Shown: positions 25,968 to 34,379, counted from the first letter of the stretch. The stretch is DNA of 64,000 bases from Streptomyces flavidovirens DSM 40150 (GCF_000429085.1 NZ_AUBE01000007.1:248001-312000), one strand, 5' to 3'. The notes: a model not told the origin generated them from the letters alone. Translations and numbers: made by a program.

Positions 25968-27353
25968 ATGGACGGGAAAACTCTGGAAGCGATGCGGACC
26001 GCGCTGCGCGGCCCGGTCATCGGCCCGCAGGACCCGGAGTACCACCAGAGCCGCAAAATCTACAACGCCATGATCGACCGGCGCCCCGCCGCCATGGTGC
26101 GGTGCGCGGACGCGGCGGACGTCATGGCCGCGGTCGATTTCATCCGCGACAACGGGCTCGAAGTCGCCGTCCGGGGCGGCGGCCACAGCGGCCCCGGCCT
26201 GGGCCTGGTGGAAGACGGCGTCACCATCGACCTGTCACCCATGCGCTGGGCCCACGTCGACCCCACCGCGAAAGCCGCGCGGGTCGGCGGCGGCAGCCAA
26301 CTCGGCGACCTCGACCACGCCGCTCACGGCTTCGGCCTGGCCACCCCCTCCGGCATCATGTCCACGACGGGCGTCGGCGGCCTCACCCTCGGTGGCGGTC
26401 ACGGCCATCTCACCCGCAAGTACGGACTCACGGCGGACAACCTGCTCGCGGCGGACGTGGTGCTGGCCGACGGCAGCTTCGTCACCGCCAGCGAGACGGA
26501 GAACCCGGACCTCTTCTGGGGCCTGCGCGGCGGCGGCGGGAACTTCGGCATCGTCACGTCGTTCAGCTTCCGGCTGCACCCGGTGGACACCGTGGGCGTC
26601 GGCATCACCGTATGGCCGGTCGACAGCATGCGCGAGGCGCTGCGGTGGTACCGCGACTTCCTGCCGCAGGCGCCCGAGGATCTGAACGGGTTCTTCGCGA
26701 CGCTCACCGTTCCACCCGGCCCGCCCTTCCCGGAAGAGATCCACGGCCACAAGATGTGCGGAGTCGTCTGGTGCTGGACGGGCGACCCGACCCGCCTCGA
26801 CGAGACCCTCGCAGCCGTGAACGAACCGGGCGCGCCGGCTTTCCACTTCACGGCACCGATGCCCTACCCGGCCCTGCAGAGCATGTTCGACGCACTGCTC
26901 CCCACCGGGCTGCAGTGGTACTGGCGCGGGAACTTCTTCGACCGGATCACGGACGAAGCCATCGACGTACACGTCAAGTACACCGAGAACCTCCCCACCG
27001 ACCTGTCGATCATGCACCTCTACCCGGTCGACGGGGCCGCGAGCCGTGTCGGCCCGGACGACACCGCGTGGAGTTACCGGGACGCCGTATGGTCCGGCGT
27101 CATCGCCGGCGTCGACCCCGATCCCGCCAACGCCGAGGCACTCAGGCAGTGGTGTGTCGACTACTGGGAGGAGTTGCACCCGCATTCCATGGGCGGCGGT
27201 TACGTCAACTTCATAGGCGTCGGCGAGAGGCAGGACCGGGTCAGGGCCACCTACCGCCACCACTACGACAAGCTGGCGGGAGTCAAGCGTACGTACGATC
27301 CGCACAACTTCTTCCACGTCAACCAGAACATCGAGCCGGCGGAGCAGCTCTGA
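25968..27353 (+). CDS. FAD-linked oxidoreductase, BBE-like
   Basis: 461 residues from ATG 25968, with AAGGAGAGG upstream. The PCMH-type FAD domain contains RGGGHSGPGLG with His73, the expected covalent flavin attachment site, and TPSGIMSTTGVGGLTLGGG. That last block has no cysteine where bicovalent berberine-bridge enzymes have one, so a single covalent bond is likely. The C-terminal BBE element is KRTYDPHNFFHVNQNI. These enzymes oxidise alcohols, sugars or alkaloid-like amines with O2. Cytoplasmic: no signal peptide. Followed after 67 bases by an arginase-fold gene, probably in one transcript. Confidence 0.88.
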   Translation: MDGKTLEAMRTALRGPVIGPQDPEYHQSRKIYNAMIDRRPAAMVRCADAADVMAAVDFIRDNGLEVAVRGGGHSGPGLGLVEDGVTIDLSPMRWAHVDPTAKAARVGGGSQLGDLDHAAHGFGLATPSGIMSTTGVGGLTLGGGHGHLTRKYGLTADNLLAADVVLADGSFVTASETENPDLFWGLRGGGGNFGIVTSFSFRLHPVDTVGVGITVWPVDSMREALRWYRDFLPQAPEDLNGFFATLTVPPGPPFPEEIHGHKMCGVVWCWTGDPTRLDETLAAVNEPGAPAFHFTAPMPYPALQSMFDALLPTGLQWYWRGNFFDRITDEAIDVHVKYTENLPTDLSIMHLYPVDGAASRVGPDDTAWSYRDAVWSGVIAGVDPDPANAEALRQWCVDYWEELHPHSMGGGYVNFIGVGERQDRVRATYRHHYDKLAGVKRTYDPHNFFHVNQNIEPAEQL

Positions 27354-27358
27354 CCTTC

Positions 27359-27413
27359 GGGACGCTTTCGGGACGCTTCAGAACGGCTTCAGGACGGCTT
27401 CAGGACGGAAGGA
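27359..27413. repeat. Degenerate 11-nt tandem array (five units) between oxidase and arginase-fold genes
   Basis: Units starting at 27359, 27370, 27381, 27392 and 27403 read GGGACGCTTTC, GGGACGCTTCA, GAACGGCTTCA, GGACGGCTTCA and GGACGGAAGGA. The last unit provides the GGAAGGA ribosome site of the arginase-fold gene at 27421. Confidence 0.8.
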
Positions 27414-27420
27414 CGCGCAA

Positions 27421-28308
27421 GTGCGGCAACCAGCCGTCGTCGAGGCGCCGTCCGTACTCGGGCTGCGGCCGTCCGGCGTGCAGGACGCGTCGGCCGCCCT
27501 GCTCGACACCGGCCTGCTGAGGCACCTCGGGGCGGTATGGGCGGGCAGGGTCGAAGCGCCGGTGTACGACCCGAGGCGGGACGGCGACACCGGGATCCTC
27601 AATCCGGCCGGGATCGCTCGGTACTCCGTACAACTGGCCGACAGGGTCGGCGGCGTCCTCGGCCGTGGCTGCTTCCCCGTGGTCCTCGGCGGTGATTGCA
27701 GCATTCTGCTCGGCAATCTCCTCGCCCTGCGACGCCGCGGGCGCTACGGGCTGCTGTTCCTCGACGGCCACACCGACTTCTACCAGCCGTCGGCGGAACC
27801 GGCCGGCGAGGCCGCCTCGATGGAACTCGCCCTGGCCACGGGGCGCGGACCCCGGCCGCTCACCGACCTTGAGGGCCGCGGGCCGCTCGTACGGGACGAG
27901 GACGTCGTGGCGTTCGCCTTCCGTGACTCCGCACAGTCCGCCGAGGCGGGGATGCAGCCGTTGCCGCCACGGCTGCACGCGATCGACCTCCCCAGGGTGC
28001 GCGCGGCGGGCGCCGAAGCGGCGGCGCGCCGGGCGCTCGACCTGCTCACCGGCGGTGGGAGCGGCGGCTACTGGGTCCACCTCGACGTGGACGTACTGGA
28101 CGACGCGGTCATGCCGGCCGTCGACTACCGCCTGCCCGGCGGGCTGACTTGGGTGGAACTGGAGAGCGTGCTGCGGGCGGCGCTCGGCGACGAACGGGCA
28201 CGAGGGCTCGACGTCACGATTTTCAACCCCCGACTGGACCACGACGGGACGATCGCGGCCCGTCTCACCGAGTGCCTGCGCCGCGGACTGTCGGCCCGCG
28301 CGGCATGA
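27421..28308 (+). CDS. Arginase/agmatinase-fold ureohydrolase family protein
   Basis: 295 residues from GTG 27421 with GGAAGGA upstream. The three metal-binding blocks are GGDCS (90-94), DGHTDF (115-120) and LDVDVLDD near residue 220. In arginase and agmatinase the first block is GGDH, so a metal-ligand histidine is replaced by Cys93. The DAHxD block is DGHTD. The fold and manganese-type site are clear, but the changes make simple arginine or agmatine hydrolysis uncertain; other guanidino or formimino substrates are possible. Probably co-transcribed with the FAD oxidase. Converges on the aquaporin gene. Confidence 0.85.
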   Translation: MRQPAVVEAPSVLGLRPSGVQDASAALLDTGLLRHLGAVWAGRVEAPVYDPRRDGDTGILNPAGIARYSVQLADRVGGVLGRGCFPVVLGGDCSILLGNLLALRRRGRYGLLFLDGHTDFYQPSAEPAGEAASMELALATGRGPRPLTDLEGRGPLVRDEDVVAFAFRDSAQSAEAGMQPLPPRLHAIDLPRVRAAGAEAAARRALDLLTGGGSGGYWVHLDVDVLDDAVMPAVDYRLPGGLTWVELESVLRAALGDERARGLDVTIFNPRLDHDGTIAARLTECLRRGLSARAA

Positions 28309-28334
28309 CTCGATGGTGAGGCGTCCCCGGCGCC

Positions 28335-29090
28335 TTACGCACCACGGGAGAGCGACCGGCCCCGCACCCGGTCGCCCAGCAACAGACCGTCGGACGAGGG
28401 GCAGTTCGCGGGTGGCCCATAAAGGATCGTCGCCAGGCCGACGCCGAGGAGGCCGCCGAGGAGCTGGGCGGTGAGGAAGCCCGGAAGCGACGCGGGGGCG
28501 ATGCCGGTGAGGGAGTCGGTGAACGCCCTTCCGACCGTTGCCGCGGGGTTCGCGAAGGATCCGGAGGACGTGAACCAGATTGCCGCGCCGATGTACGAGG
28601 CCACCGCGACCGGGGCGAGCTGTGCGCGGCCTATGCGGTCCAGTCCGTACACCACCAGTACAAGTCCGGCTGTGGCGACCGTTTCGCCGAGCAGCACATG
28701 ACCGGCCGATCGCACCTGGGTGGACCAGACACCGGGTGCCCGGCCGAACATCGCCTCGGCCAGCAGGCCACCCGTGACGGCCCCGGCGAGCTGCGCGGCG
28801 AGGTAGAGGGCGACTTCGCGGCCGCTGAAGCGGGCCAGGCCGCGCCGTTGGGACCACCATGCGAAGAGCGTGACCACCGGGTTGAGGTGAGCTCCGGAGA
28901 CCGGGCTGAGCAGGACGATCAGCAGGCCAAGACCGACCGCCGAGACCGCCGCGTTGGCCAGGAGCTGGACTCCGGCGTCCTGGCTGAGGCCGGCGGCCCG
29001 GATTCCGGAACCGACGATCACGGTGACCAGAGCCGCGGTCCCCACCAGTTCGGCGGCCGCTCGGCGTGACAGTGCCTTGTCGATGCCCAT
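28335..29090 (-). CDS. Aquaporin/MIP-family channel
   Basis: 251 residues from ATG 29090, with GGGGGAGG ten bases upstream. Six full helices and two half-helices carrying the paired signatures NPV (70-72, in SGAHLNPVVTL, where most aquaporins have NPA) and NPA (181-183, in GSFANPAATVGRAF, Arg187 being the selectivity arginine). It passes water or small neutral solutes. Channels of this kind in actinomycetes often sit in arsenic loci as arsenite channels. Here an ArsR-type gene lies just upstream on the same strand, but no ArsC or Acr3 is present. Confidence 0.9.
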   Translation of the reverse strand: MGIDKALSRRAAAELVGTAALVTVIVGSGIRAAGLSQDAGVQLLANAAVSAVGLGLLIVLLSPVSGAHLNPVVTLFAWWSQRRGLARFSGREVALYLAAQLAGAVTGGLLAEAMFGRAPGVWSTQVRSAGHVLLGETVATAGLVLVVYGLDRIGRAQLAPVAVASYIGAAIWFTSSGSFANPAATVGRAFTDSLTGIAPASLPGFLTAQLLGGLLGVGLATILYGPPANCPSSDGLLLGDRVRGRSLSRGA

Positions 29091-29123
29091 GATGTGGTTC
29101 CTCCCCCGGACGCGCAGTGGAGT

Positions 29124-29149
29124 GGAAAATATATTCCGCATCTTGGAAT
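29124..29149. promoter_or_regulatory. Overlapping palindromes in the aquaporin promoter
   Basis: GGAA-AATATA-TTCC (29124-29137) overlaps ATTCC-N7-GGAAT (29133-29149). Read leftward it includes a TATATT that could be the -10 box, 35-50 bases before the aquaporin start. A repressor site is likely. Confidence 0.55.
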
Positions 29150-29198
29150 GATCGGGAGTGGTGTCCGAAGGCTGGACGCCCACGTGCCGGCGATCAGC

Positions 29199-29939
29199 TC
29201 AGCTCGCCGTGTCGGCCCCCGCGAGCAGCACCTCGTCCCGCAGCGAAAGGTGACGACGCAGCGCGTCGCGGCCCTCGTCCGTCAGCGTGATGATGCGCGT
29301 ACTTCCCTGCCGTACGAGCCAGGAGGCCTCCAGCGCATGGCGGAAGAGGGCGGCACCCACCGCCCCGGCCAAGTGGGCGCGGCGTTCGGTCCAGTCGAGA
29401 CACGTACGGACGTGGGGGCGGCGGGAAGTGCCGCAGTGGTCGTCGGCGACCCCGAGGCCGCGCAGCCACGACGCGCCGGACTCGGTGAGCGCGGGGCCGT
29501 AGTCCCAGGCGAGGAGCGCCTGCGCGGTCATGGCGTCAGTGATCGCCACTCCCAGGGCGCCCGCCAAGTGGTCGTAGCAGGTACGGGCGTGGGCCAGGGC
29601 GCGGCGACGACGGGCGTCCGTCAGCGAGCGGACCGGAGTCGGGCGCTGCGGTGCGTGGGCCGCGAGCCCTTCGATCATCTCGGCGGTGTCCGGGCCCGCG
29701 AGGCGAACGTAACGGTGGCGGCCACTGCGTTCCTCCGTCAGCACTCCGCCGGCGACCAGTTGGTGCAGATGACCTGTCGCGGTGGACGGAGCGACGCCGG
29801 CGAGGCGGGCCAGTTCCGTAGCCGTCCAGGCCCGGCCGTCGAGCAGCGCGAGGCAGAAGGCGGCGCGGGTACGGTCCGCGAAAAGGGCTGCCAAGGAGGC
29901 GAGATCCGGGCTGTCGGCGTACGAGTCGTGGCTGGTCAC
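29199..29939 (-). CDS. ArsR-type winged-helix transcriptional regulator
   Basis: About 246 residues from GTG 29939; an in-frame ATG at 29975 is possible but has no ribosome site. The N-terminal winged helix (about residues 10-80) contains FADRTRAAFCLALLDG, TELARLAGVAPSTATGHLHQLVAGGVL and the wing RSGRHRYVRL. The C-terminal region with CLDWTERRAHLAGAVGAALF is shared by a group of ArsR-like regulators that are commonly adjacent to flavin reductase or transporter genes. It does not show a classic CxCxxC arsenic site. Divergent from the flavin reductase at 30006 and 108 bases upstream of the aquaporin gene; either may be its target. Confidence 0.83.
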   Translation of the reverse strand: MTSHDSYADSPDLASLAALFADRTRAAFCLALLDGRAWTATELARLAGVAPSTATGHLHQLVAGGVLTEERSGRHRYVRLAGPDTAEMIEGLAAHAPQRPTPVRSLTDARRRRALAHARTCYDHLAGALGVAITDAMTAQALLAWDYGPALTESGASWLRGLGVADDHCGTSRRPHVRTCLDWTERRAHLAGAVGAALFRHALEASWLVRQGSTRIITLTDEGRDALRRHLSLRDEVLLAGADTAS

Positions 29940-30005
29940 CGGCTCATTCTCGCCCTTCGTCAGTTCGGCCGGCATCAAAGTGTCAGGCGTCTAGCGTTCC
30001 GGGCC

Positions 30006-30662
30006 ATGAAGACCGACCAGCACGAACAACACACCGCCGCCGACGGACACCTGGTGGTCCGGCCGAGCATTCTCTACTTCGGAACGCCTGTGGTTCTTGT
30101 GACTTCGGAGAACGAGGACGGCACCTGCAATCTGGCGCCTATTTCGTCGGCCTGGGCGCTGGGGCAGCACGTTGTCCTCGGCCTGGGCAGCGAAAGCCAG
30201 ACGGTCCGGAATCTCTCCGTACGGCCGGAACTGGTGATCAACCTGCCCTCGCCCGACCTGTGGGAGTCGGTGGAACGCCTGGCGCCGCTCACCGGTGCCG
30301 ACCCGGTCCCGATGAGCAAGCGCGAGGTGTACCGGTACGAGAGCGACAAATTCTCCGCCGCCGGGCTCCGGCCGCAGGACTCGCAGGAGGTGCGGCCGGC
30401 CCGAGTCGCCGAATGCCCCTTGCAGTTGGAGGCGGCCGTGACAGCGATGACGGCCGGCGGCGCGGGGCTGTTCTTCACCGTCGAGTGCGAAGTCCTGCGC
30501 GTGCATGCCGATGAGCGCATCGTGGTGCCGGGGACCCAGCACATCGACCCCGCTGTGTGGAGCCCTCTCATCTACAACTTCCGTCACTATCACGGCCTTG
30601 CCCCCGAAGTCGGTCACGGCTTCCGCTCGGAGACGGCGAGGGCCGGCGCCGGCGCTCGGTGA
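30006..30662 (+). CDS. Flavin reductase-like FMN-binding protein
   Basis: 218 residues from ATG 30006. The split-barrel flavin-binding fold is indicated by ILYFGTPVVLVTSENEDGTCNLAPISSAWALG, NLSVRPELVINLPSP and the middle SKREVYRYESDKFSAAGL. The late LIYNFRHYHGLAPEVGH segment closes the domain. Such proteins reduce FMN or FAD with NAD(P)H or simply bind FMN. The gene is divergent from an ArsR-type regulator with only about 66 bases between the starts, so the regulator very likely controls it. Confidence 0.85.
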   Translation: MKTDQHEQHTAADGHLVVRPSILYFGTPVVLVTSENEDGTCNLAPISSAWALGQHVVLGLGSESQTVRNLSVRPELVINLPSPDLWESVERLAPLTGADPVPMSKREVYRYESDKFSAAGLRPQDSQEVRPARVAECPLQLEAAVTAMTAGGAGLFFTVECEVLRVHADERIVVPGTQHIDPAVWSPLIYNFRHYHGLAPEVGHGFRSETARAGAGAR

Positions 30663-30857
30663 CCCTTGGCGGTGGCCAGCAGCCTGCGACGTGGGCACCT
30701 GCCATGAGTCACGTGGAGGCCACGCCGTAGGCTGCGGGCGCGGAGTACGGGCAACGGGGGCGGCCTGCTCCGGTGCTCCATGGACCACCTACACTCGTCC
30801 TCCGTTCTGGCTGCCGCCAGAGAACCGCACGTACCGACTTGAAGGGCACCTCTCGAC

Positions 30858-31019
30858 GTGAGTTCCGCAAACCGTGCCGAGGCACCGATCTATGCAGGCC
30901 TCGTAGAGGAGCGGGGCGATGTACCTGCCGAGGTACGCCAGGCCGCCGAGGAGACGCTTCGGGAGGTCGAGCAGGCGATGGACTTCAGCGCTGTGCGCGC
31001 GAGGGCGTCGCGCTGGTAG
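30858..31019 (+). CDS. Small hypothetical protein, 53 aa
   Basis: A short frame from GTG 30858 to TAG 31017-31019, with GAAGGG about 11 bases upstream. The product is acidic and helical: APIYAGLVEERGDVP, then EVRQAAEETLREVEQAMDF, ending SAVRARASRW. Third-position GC is high as in neighbouring genes, and no other frame in this stretch looks coding. I do not know a characterised relative. Convergent with the sirtuin gene. Confidence 0.6.
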   Translation: MSSANRAEAPIYAGLVEERGDVPAEVRQAAEETLREVEQAMDFSAVRARASRW

Positions 31020-31078
31020 GACGAAACGTCCACAAATGGCGCCGTTCCCAGCCGTACGCAGAGGTCCCGCCCTCGGGC

Positions 31079-31822
31079 TCAGGCCGCCAAGCGCTTCAGC
31101 AGAGCGGGCAGGGCCGTCCCGATCGGCTCGCGTACGACGTCGTCGGCCAGTTCGTCGTACGGCGTCGGCTCGGCGTTGACGACGACGAGCCGCGCGCCGT
31201 ACTCCGCGGCGATCCCCGCGAGCGACGCGGCCGGCTGCACCTTGAGGCTGGTGCCGACGGCCACGAACACGTCGCTCGCCTTGGCGATCGCCACAGCCTC
31301 ACCCATCACCGCCGGGTCGAGCCGCTGTCCGAACATCACCGTGGCCGACTTGAGGGTGCCCCCGCACACGAGGCACGGCGGGTCCTCCTCACCCGCTGCC
31401 ACCCGCGCCAGCGCGTCCTCCATCGGAGACCGGGCGTGGCAACCGGTGCACACCGTCGACCGGGCGCTCCCGTGCAGTTCCAGCACCTTGCGGGCAGGCA
31501 GCCCCGCGAGCTGGTGCAGTCCGTCGACGTTCTGGGTGAGGACCCGGACCGGAACCCCGGAGCGTTCCAGCTCGGTGATCGCCCGGTGGGCGTCGTTCGG
31601 CCGGGCACGCCGGGCGGGACTGTCGAGGCGCATGCGCCAGGCGCGGCGCCGGACCTCGGGGTCGGCCATGTAGAAGTCGTACGTGACGAGCTTCTCGGCC
31701 TGCGGGTCACGCCGCCACAGGCCGTTCGGCCCACGGTAGTCGGGGATGCCGGAGTCGGTGGAGATCCCCGCTCCGCTGAGGACGGCGACCAGCGGCCGTC
31801 GTACCGTGCCGTTGCTGCTCAT
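31079..31822 (-). CDS. Sir2-family NAD-dependent protein deacylase
   Basis: 247 residues. NAD-binding [15 protein letters not shown] (from residue 17), TQNVDGLH (QNVD at 97-100), catalytic His117 in ELHGS, and a structural zinc site of four cysteines (Cys125, Cys128, Cys150, Cys153) are all present, with [11 protein letters not shown] and VVNAEPTP following. It removes acetyl or other acyl groups from lysines using NAD+, in the cytoplasm. Single gene. Confidence 0.95.
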   Translation of the reverse strand: MSSNGTVRRPLVAVLSGAGISTDSGIPDYRGPNGLWRRDPQAEKLVTYDFYMADPEVRRRAWRMRLDSPARRARPNDAHRAITELERSGVPVRVLTQNVDGLHQLAGLPARKVLELHGSARSTVCTGCHARSPMEDALARVAAGEEDPPCLVCGGTLKSATVMFGQRLDPAVMGEAVAIAKASDVFVAVGTSLKVQPAASLAGIAAEYGARLVVVNAEPTPYDELADDVVREPIGTALPALLKRLAA

Positions 31823-31983
31823 ACGGGTGAGCGTAGGCGGCGGACACGGCGGCGTCGACGCGATTGTCGCGTGGCCGGGGCGCAGCGGGAACCGAAAAGA
31901 AAGCCCCTGCGTCCATCGGCTCGATGCGCGAGATCCTCAATGCGCAAGACCACAGTCACGGACATTCTCGGGGGACCTCGGAC

Positions 31984-32607
31984 ATGACGCACACGGCCAC
32001 TCGGTACCTGTATCTCGCCCGGCACGGGGAGGCGTCACCGGACGAGACGTCTCTGACCGAACACGGGTGCCGCCAAGCCGTTCTGCTCGGTGAACGGCTC
32101 CGCGCTACGCCCCTGTCCGAGATCCATCACGGTCCCCTGCCCCGGGCGGCGCAGACGGCACGGCTCATCGGCGAACAGCTCGACGGCGTACCACTGCGTC
32201 AGTCGGAGGCTGCCGGGGATTACCTCCCCTACCTGCCGCGGAAGCAGGAGCTGCCGCCGGATTCGGCCGATTCCCTGCTGGGCTTCCTCGCGCGGTTTCC
32301 GGCAGATGAGTGCGAGCGTGGTCCGGCGCTCGCCAGGGAAGCGCTCGCGAAGTTCACGGGACCGGCGCAGGGCCGTCAGCCTCGCCACGAACTGGTCGTG
32401 ACCCACAACTTCCTCATCGGATGGCTGGTACGAGCCGCCCACGACGCGCCCGAGTGGCGCTGGATGGGCCTCAACCACTGCAACGCCGCTCTGACGGTGA
32501 TCAGGTACGCGCCGGGCAGGCCGTCCTCCGTGCTCTGCTACAACGACATGCGGCACCTGCCCGCGGAACTGCGCTGGACCGGCTTCCCGCCCGAACTTCA
32601 CATCTGA
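31984..32607 (+). CDS. Histidine phosphatase family protein
   Basis: 207 residues from ATG 31984 with GGGGGA upstream. The catalytic LARHGEA motif is near residue 12, followed by HGPLPRAAQTARLIGEQL and the second histidine in VVTHNFLIGWL. It belongs to the SixA/phosphoglycerate-mutase-like fold; the substrate may be a phosphoprotein or a small phosphate ester. The stop codon lies inside a 21-nt tandem duplication. Confidence 0.87.
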   Translation: MTHTATRYLYLARHGEASPDETSLTEHGCRQAVLLGERLRATPLSEIHHGPLPRAAQTARLIGEQLDGVPLRQSEAAGDYLPYLPRKQELPPDSADSLLGFLARFPADECERGPALAREALAKFTGPAQGRQPRHELVVTHNFLIGWLVRAAHDAPEWRWMGLNHCNAALTVIRYAPGRPSSVLCYNDMRHLPAELRWTGFPPELHI

Positions 32608-32636
32608 AGGACAACACTTCACATCTGAACGACAAC
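32595..32636. repeat. 21-nt tandem duplication spanning a stop codon
   Basis: Units 32595-32615 and 32616-32636 differ at one base. Each contains CTTCACATCTGA; the first TGA (32605-32607) ends the histidine phosphatase gene and the second is in the same frame. Confidence 0.93.
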
Positions 32637-32720
32637 AGCGAAATGGACCCCTCGGGCTCTTAATGCGTGATTATGGACATACGGGCGGGGCTGGTGGCTT
32701 CTCATCGAGGAGGCGACGAC

Positions 32721-32963
32721 ATGGGCAGGTTCGATCGCTACGAATTGGTTTTCGTACATCCAGGCACATCCGCAGCCGTTCCGGACGCTGCGGATGTCGT
32801 GGAAGTGCACCGTACGGATCGGACCGGGCCCGGTGGTCATCCGGTGTACGCGGACGACACCGGCATCGTCCTGGCCGAGATCAGCGACCGGGACGAGGTG
32901 CGGATGCTCGCCAGCGGCGGGCACCAGGACCCAGCGGTGGCGGTCCAGGTGCGTCCCACTTAG
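32721..32963 (+). CDS. DUF6296-type small protein, 80 aa
   Basis: 80 residues from ATG 32721, with GAGGAGG upstream. The sequence runs RFDRYELVFVHPG, DVVEVHRTDRTGPGGHPVYADDTGIV and EISDRDEVRMLASGGHQ, which matches the small Streptomyces family DUF6296. A beta-rich soluble protein of unknown role. A longer reading from 32667 lacks a ribosome site. Confidence 0.8.
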   Translation: MGRFDRYELVFVHPGTSAAVPDAADVVEVHRTDRTGPGGHPVYADDTGIVLAEISDRDEVRMLASGGHQDPAVAVQVRPT

Positions 32964-33128
32964 ACGCTTGGAGGGGCATACGCCGCGTCCGAGACACACC
33001 GGCAGGGCGGTCGGGACCGGTTTGCCGCGGGCGCGGCGCGCACGTTTGATGGAAGGAGAGCCTTCAGCGGACATCCCGCCGGAAAGGGCTCCAGCGATAC
33101 GGAACGGACACGGGAGGTGCATCGGATC

Positions 33129-33986
33129 GTGGATCTCGTACTGCGCTCCGGACGGCCCGAAGACGCCGCGGAGTCCGGCAGGATCTGCTTCGAGGCCTTC
33201 TCCGGAATCGCCCGACAGCACGGGTTCCCGTCGGACACCCCTGGCGCGGACGAGGCCGGCGGGATGATGGCGATGCTGCTGAACCACCCCGGCTTCTACA
33301 GTGTCGTCGCCGAAATCGACGGCCGGATCGTCGGCAGCAACTACCTCGACGAGCGCTCGCCCGTCGTCGGCGTCGGGCCCGTCACCGTGGACCCCGCCGC
33401 CCAGAACGGCGGCGTGGGGCGCCGGCTGATGCAGGACGTCATGCAGCGGGCCGCCGAGCGGCGTGTGCCCGGCGTCCGGCTGCTGCAGAGCGGGTACCAC
33501 TCCCGGTCGTTCGCCCTCTACGCCGGCCTGGGGTTCGAGTTCCGTGAAACCGTGGCCTGCCTGCAGGGGCCGCCGATCGCAAAGACCGTACCGGGGTACG
33601 AGGTGCGGCCCGCGACGGACGCGGATGTGGCGGCCTGCAACCGGGTGTGCCGCAAGGTTCATGGGACCGACCGCGGCGGTGAACTCACCGACGCGCTCAA
33701 AATGGGCACAGCCCGCGTGACCGAACACGGCGGGCGTATCACGGGCTACGCCACGGACCTGTCCTTCTTCGCGCACGCGGTCGGCGAGAGCACCGAAGAC
33801 ATCAGGGCTCTCATCGCCGCGGCACCCGCCTTCGGCGGCCCCGGCATTCTCGTCCCCGCGTCCAACAGCGCGCTGCTCCAGTGGTGTCTGGGAAACGGCC
33901 TCAAGGTGCAACAGCTGATGAGCGTCATGACCATCGGCCTCTACAACGAGCCCGCCGGGGCGTATCTCCCCTCTGTCCTCTACTGA
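33129..33986 (+). CDS. GNAT-family N-acetyltransferase
   Basis: About 285 residues. GTG 33129 is preferred, with GGGAGG about 11 bases upstream; the GTG at 33117 overlaps that site. The N-terminal GNAT domain includes VGVGPVTVDPAAQNGGVGRRLM, the acetyl-CoA pyrophosphate-binding motif A, then SRSFALYAGLGFEF. A second GNAT-like half follows from about residue 155 (EVRPATDADVAACNRVC). Substrate not deducible. Its stop overlaps the 3' end of the convergent frameshifted gene by a few bases. Confidence 0.87.
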   Translation: MDLVLRSGRPEDAAESGRICFEAFSGIARQHGFPSDTPGADEAGGMMAMLLNHPGFYSVVAEIDGRIVGSNYLDERSPVVGVGPVTVDPAAQNGGVGRRLMQDVMQRAAERRVPGVRLLQSGYHSRSFALYAGLGFEFRETVACLQGPPIAKTVPGYEVRPATDADVAACNRVCRKVHGTDRGGELTDALKMGTARVTEHGGRITGYATDLSFFAHAVGESTEDIRALIAAAPAFGGPGILVPASNSALLQWCLGNGLKVQQLMSVMTIGLYNEPAGAYLPSVLY

Positions 33987-34379
33987 TTCACCGTGTCCCA
34001 GCAGGAGTGCCCGAAGCTGCGGACCAGCAGCAGCACTGCGGCGGCAAGCCGCCAGTCGACCCAGTCCACGTGCACGCGCACTTCGTCGTCACCGGACCGG
34101 AACTCCAGCGGCGTCTCCTTCCCGGTACGCCAGATGATCCGCCGGGGCCCGCGTGCGCCGTCGCCGCCGCCCGGACGACGCTCTCTCGCGTGTGAGGGTG
34201 CCGATGATCTCGCCCTGCTCGCCCAGGACTTGGTAGGTGGCGACGCCGCCGGAAGCGGCTGTGGTGACGACGGTGGCGATCCGGCGTTGCCGGTACGGGT
34301 CGGCCCACAGCGCGAAGGAACGTGCGCCGGTAGTGTCGCGCTCATCGGTGATCTCCTCGCACGGTAGCTGGCCGGACAT
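33980..34379 (-). pseudogene. Frameshifted small gene of unknown function
   Basis: Two overlapping frames make sense only if joined. The upstream frame from ATG 34379 gives a beta-rich start (RSFALWADPYRQRRIATVV, TYQVLGEQGEIIGTLTRE) and then decays into an Arg run. The frame one base later continues with RRIIWRTGKETPLEF and HVDWVDWRLAAAVLLLVRSFG to a stop at 33980. Removing one C from the CCC at 34170-34172 joins them into a 132-residue protein. The YQVLGEQGEIIGTLTRE segment recalls scramblase/LURP-like beta-barrel proteins, but this is weak. Either a pseudogene or an assembly error. Confidence 0.6.
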
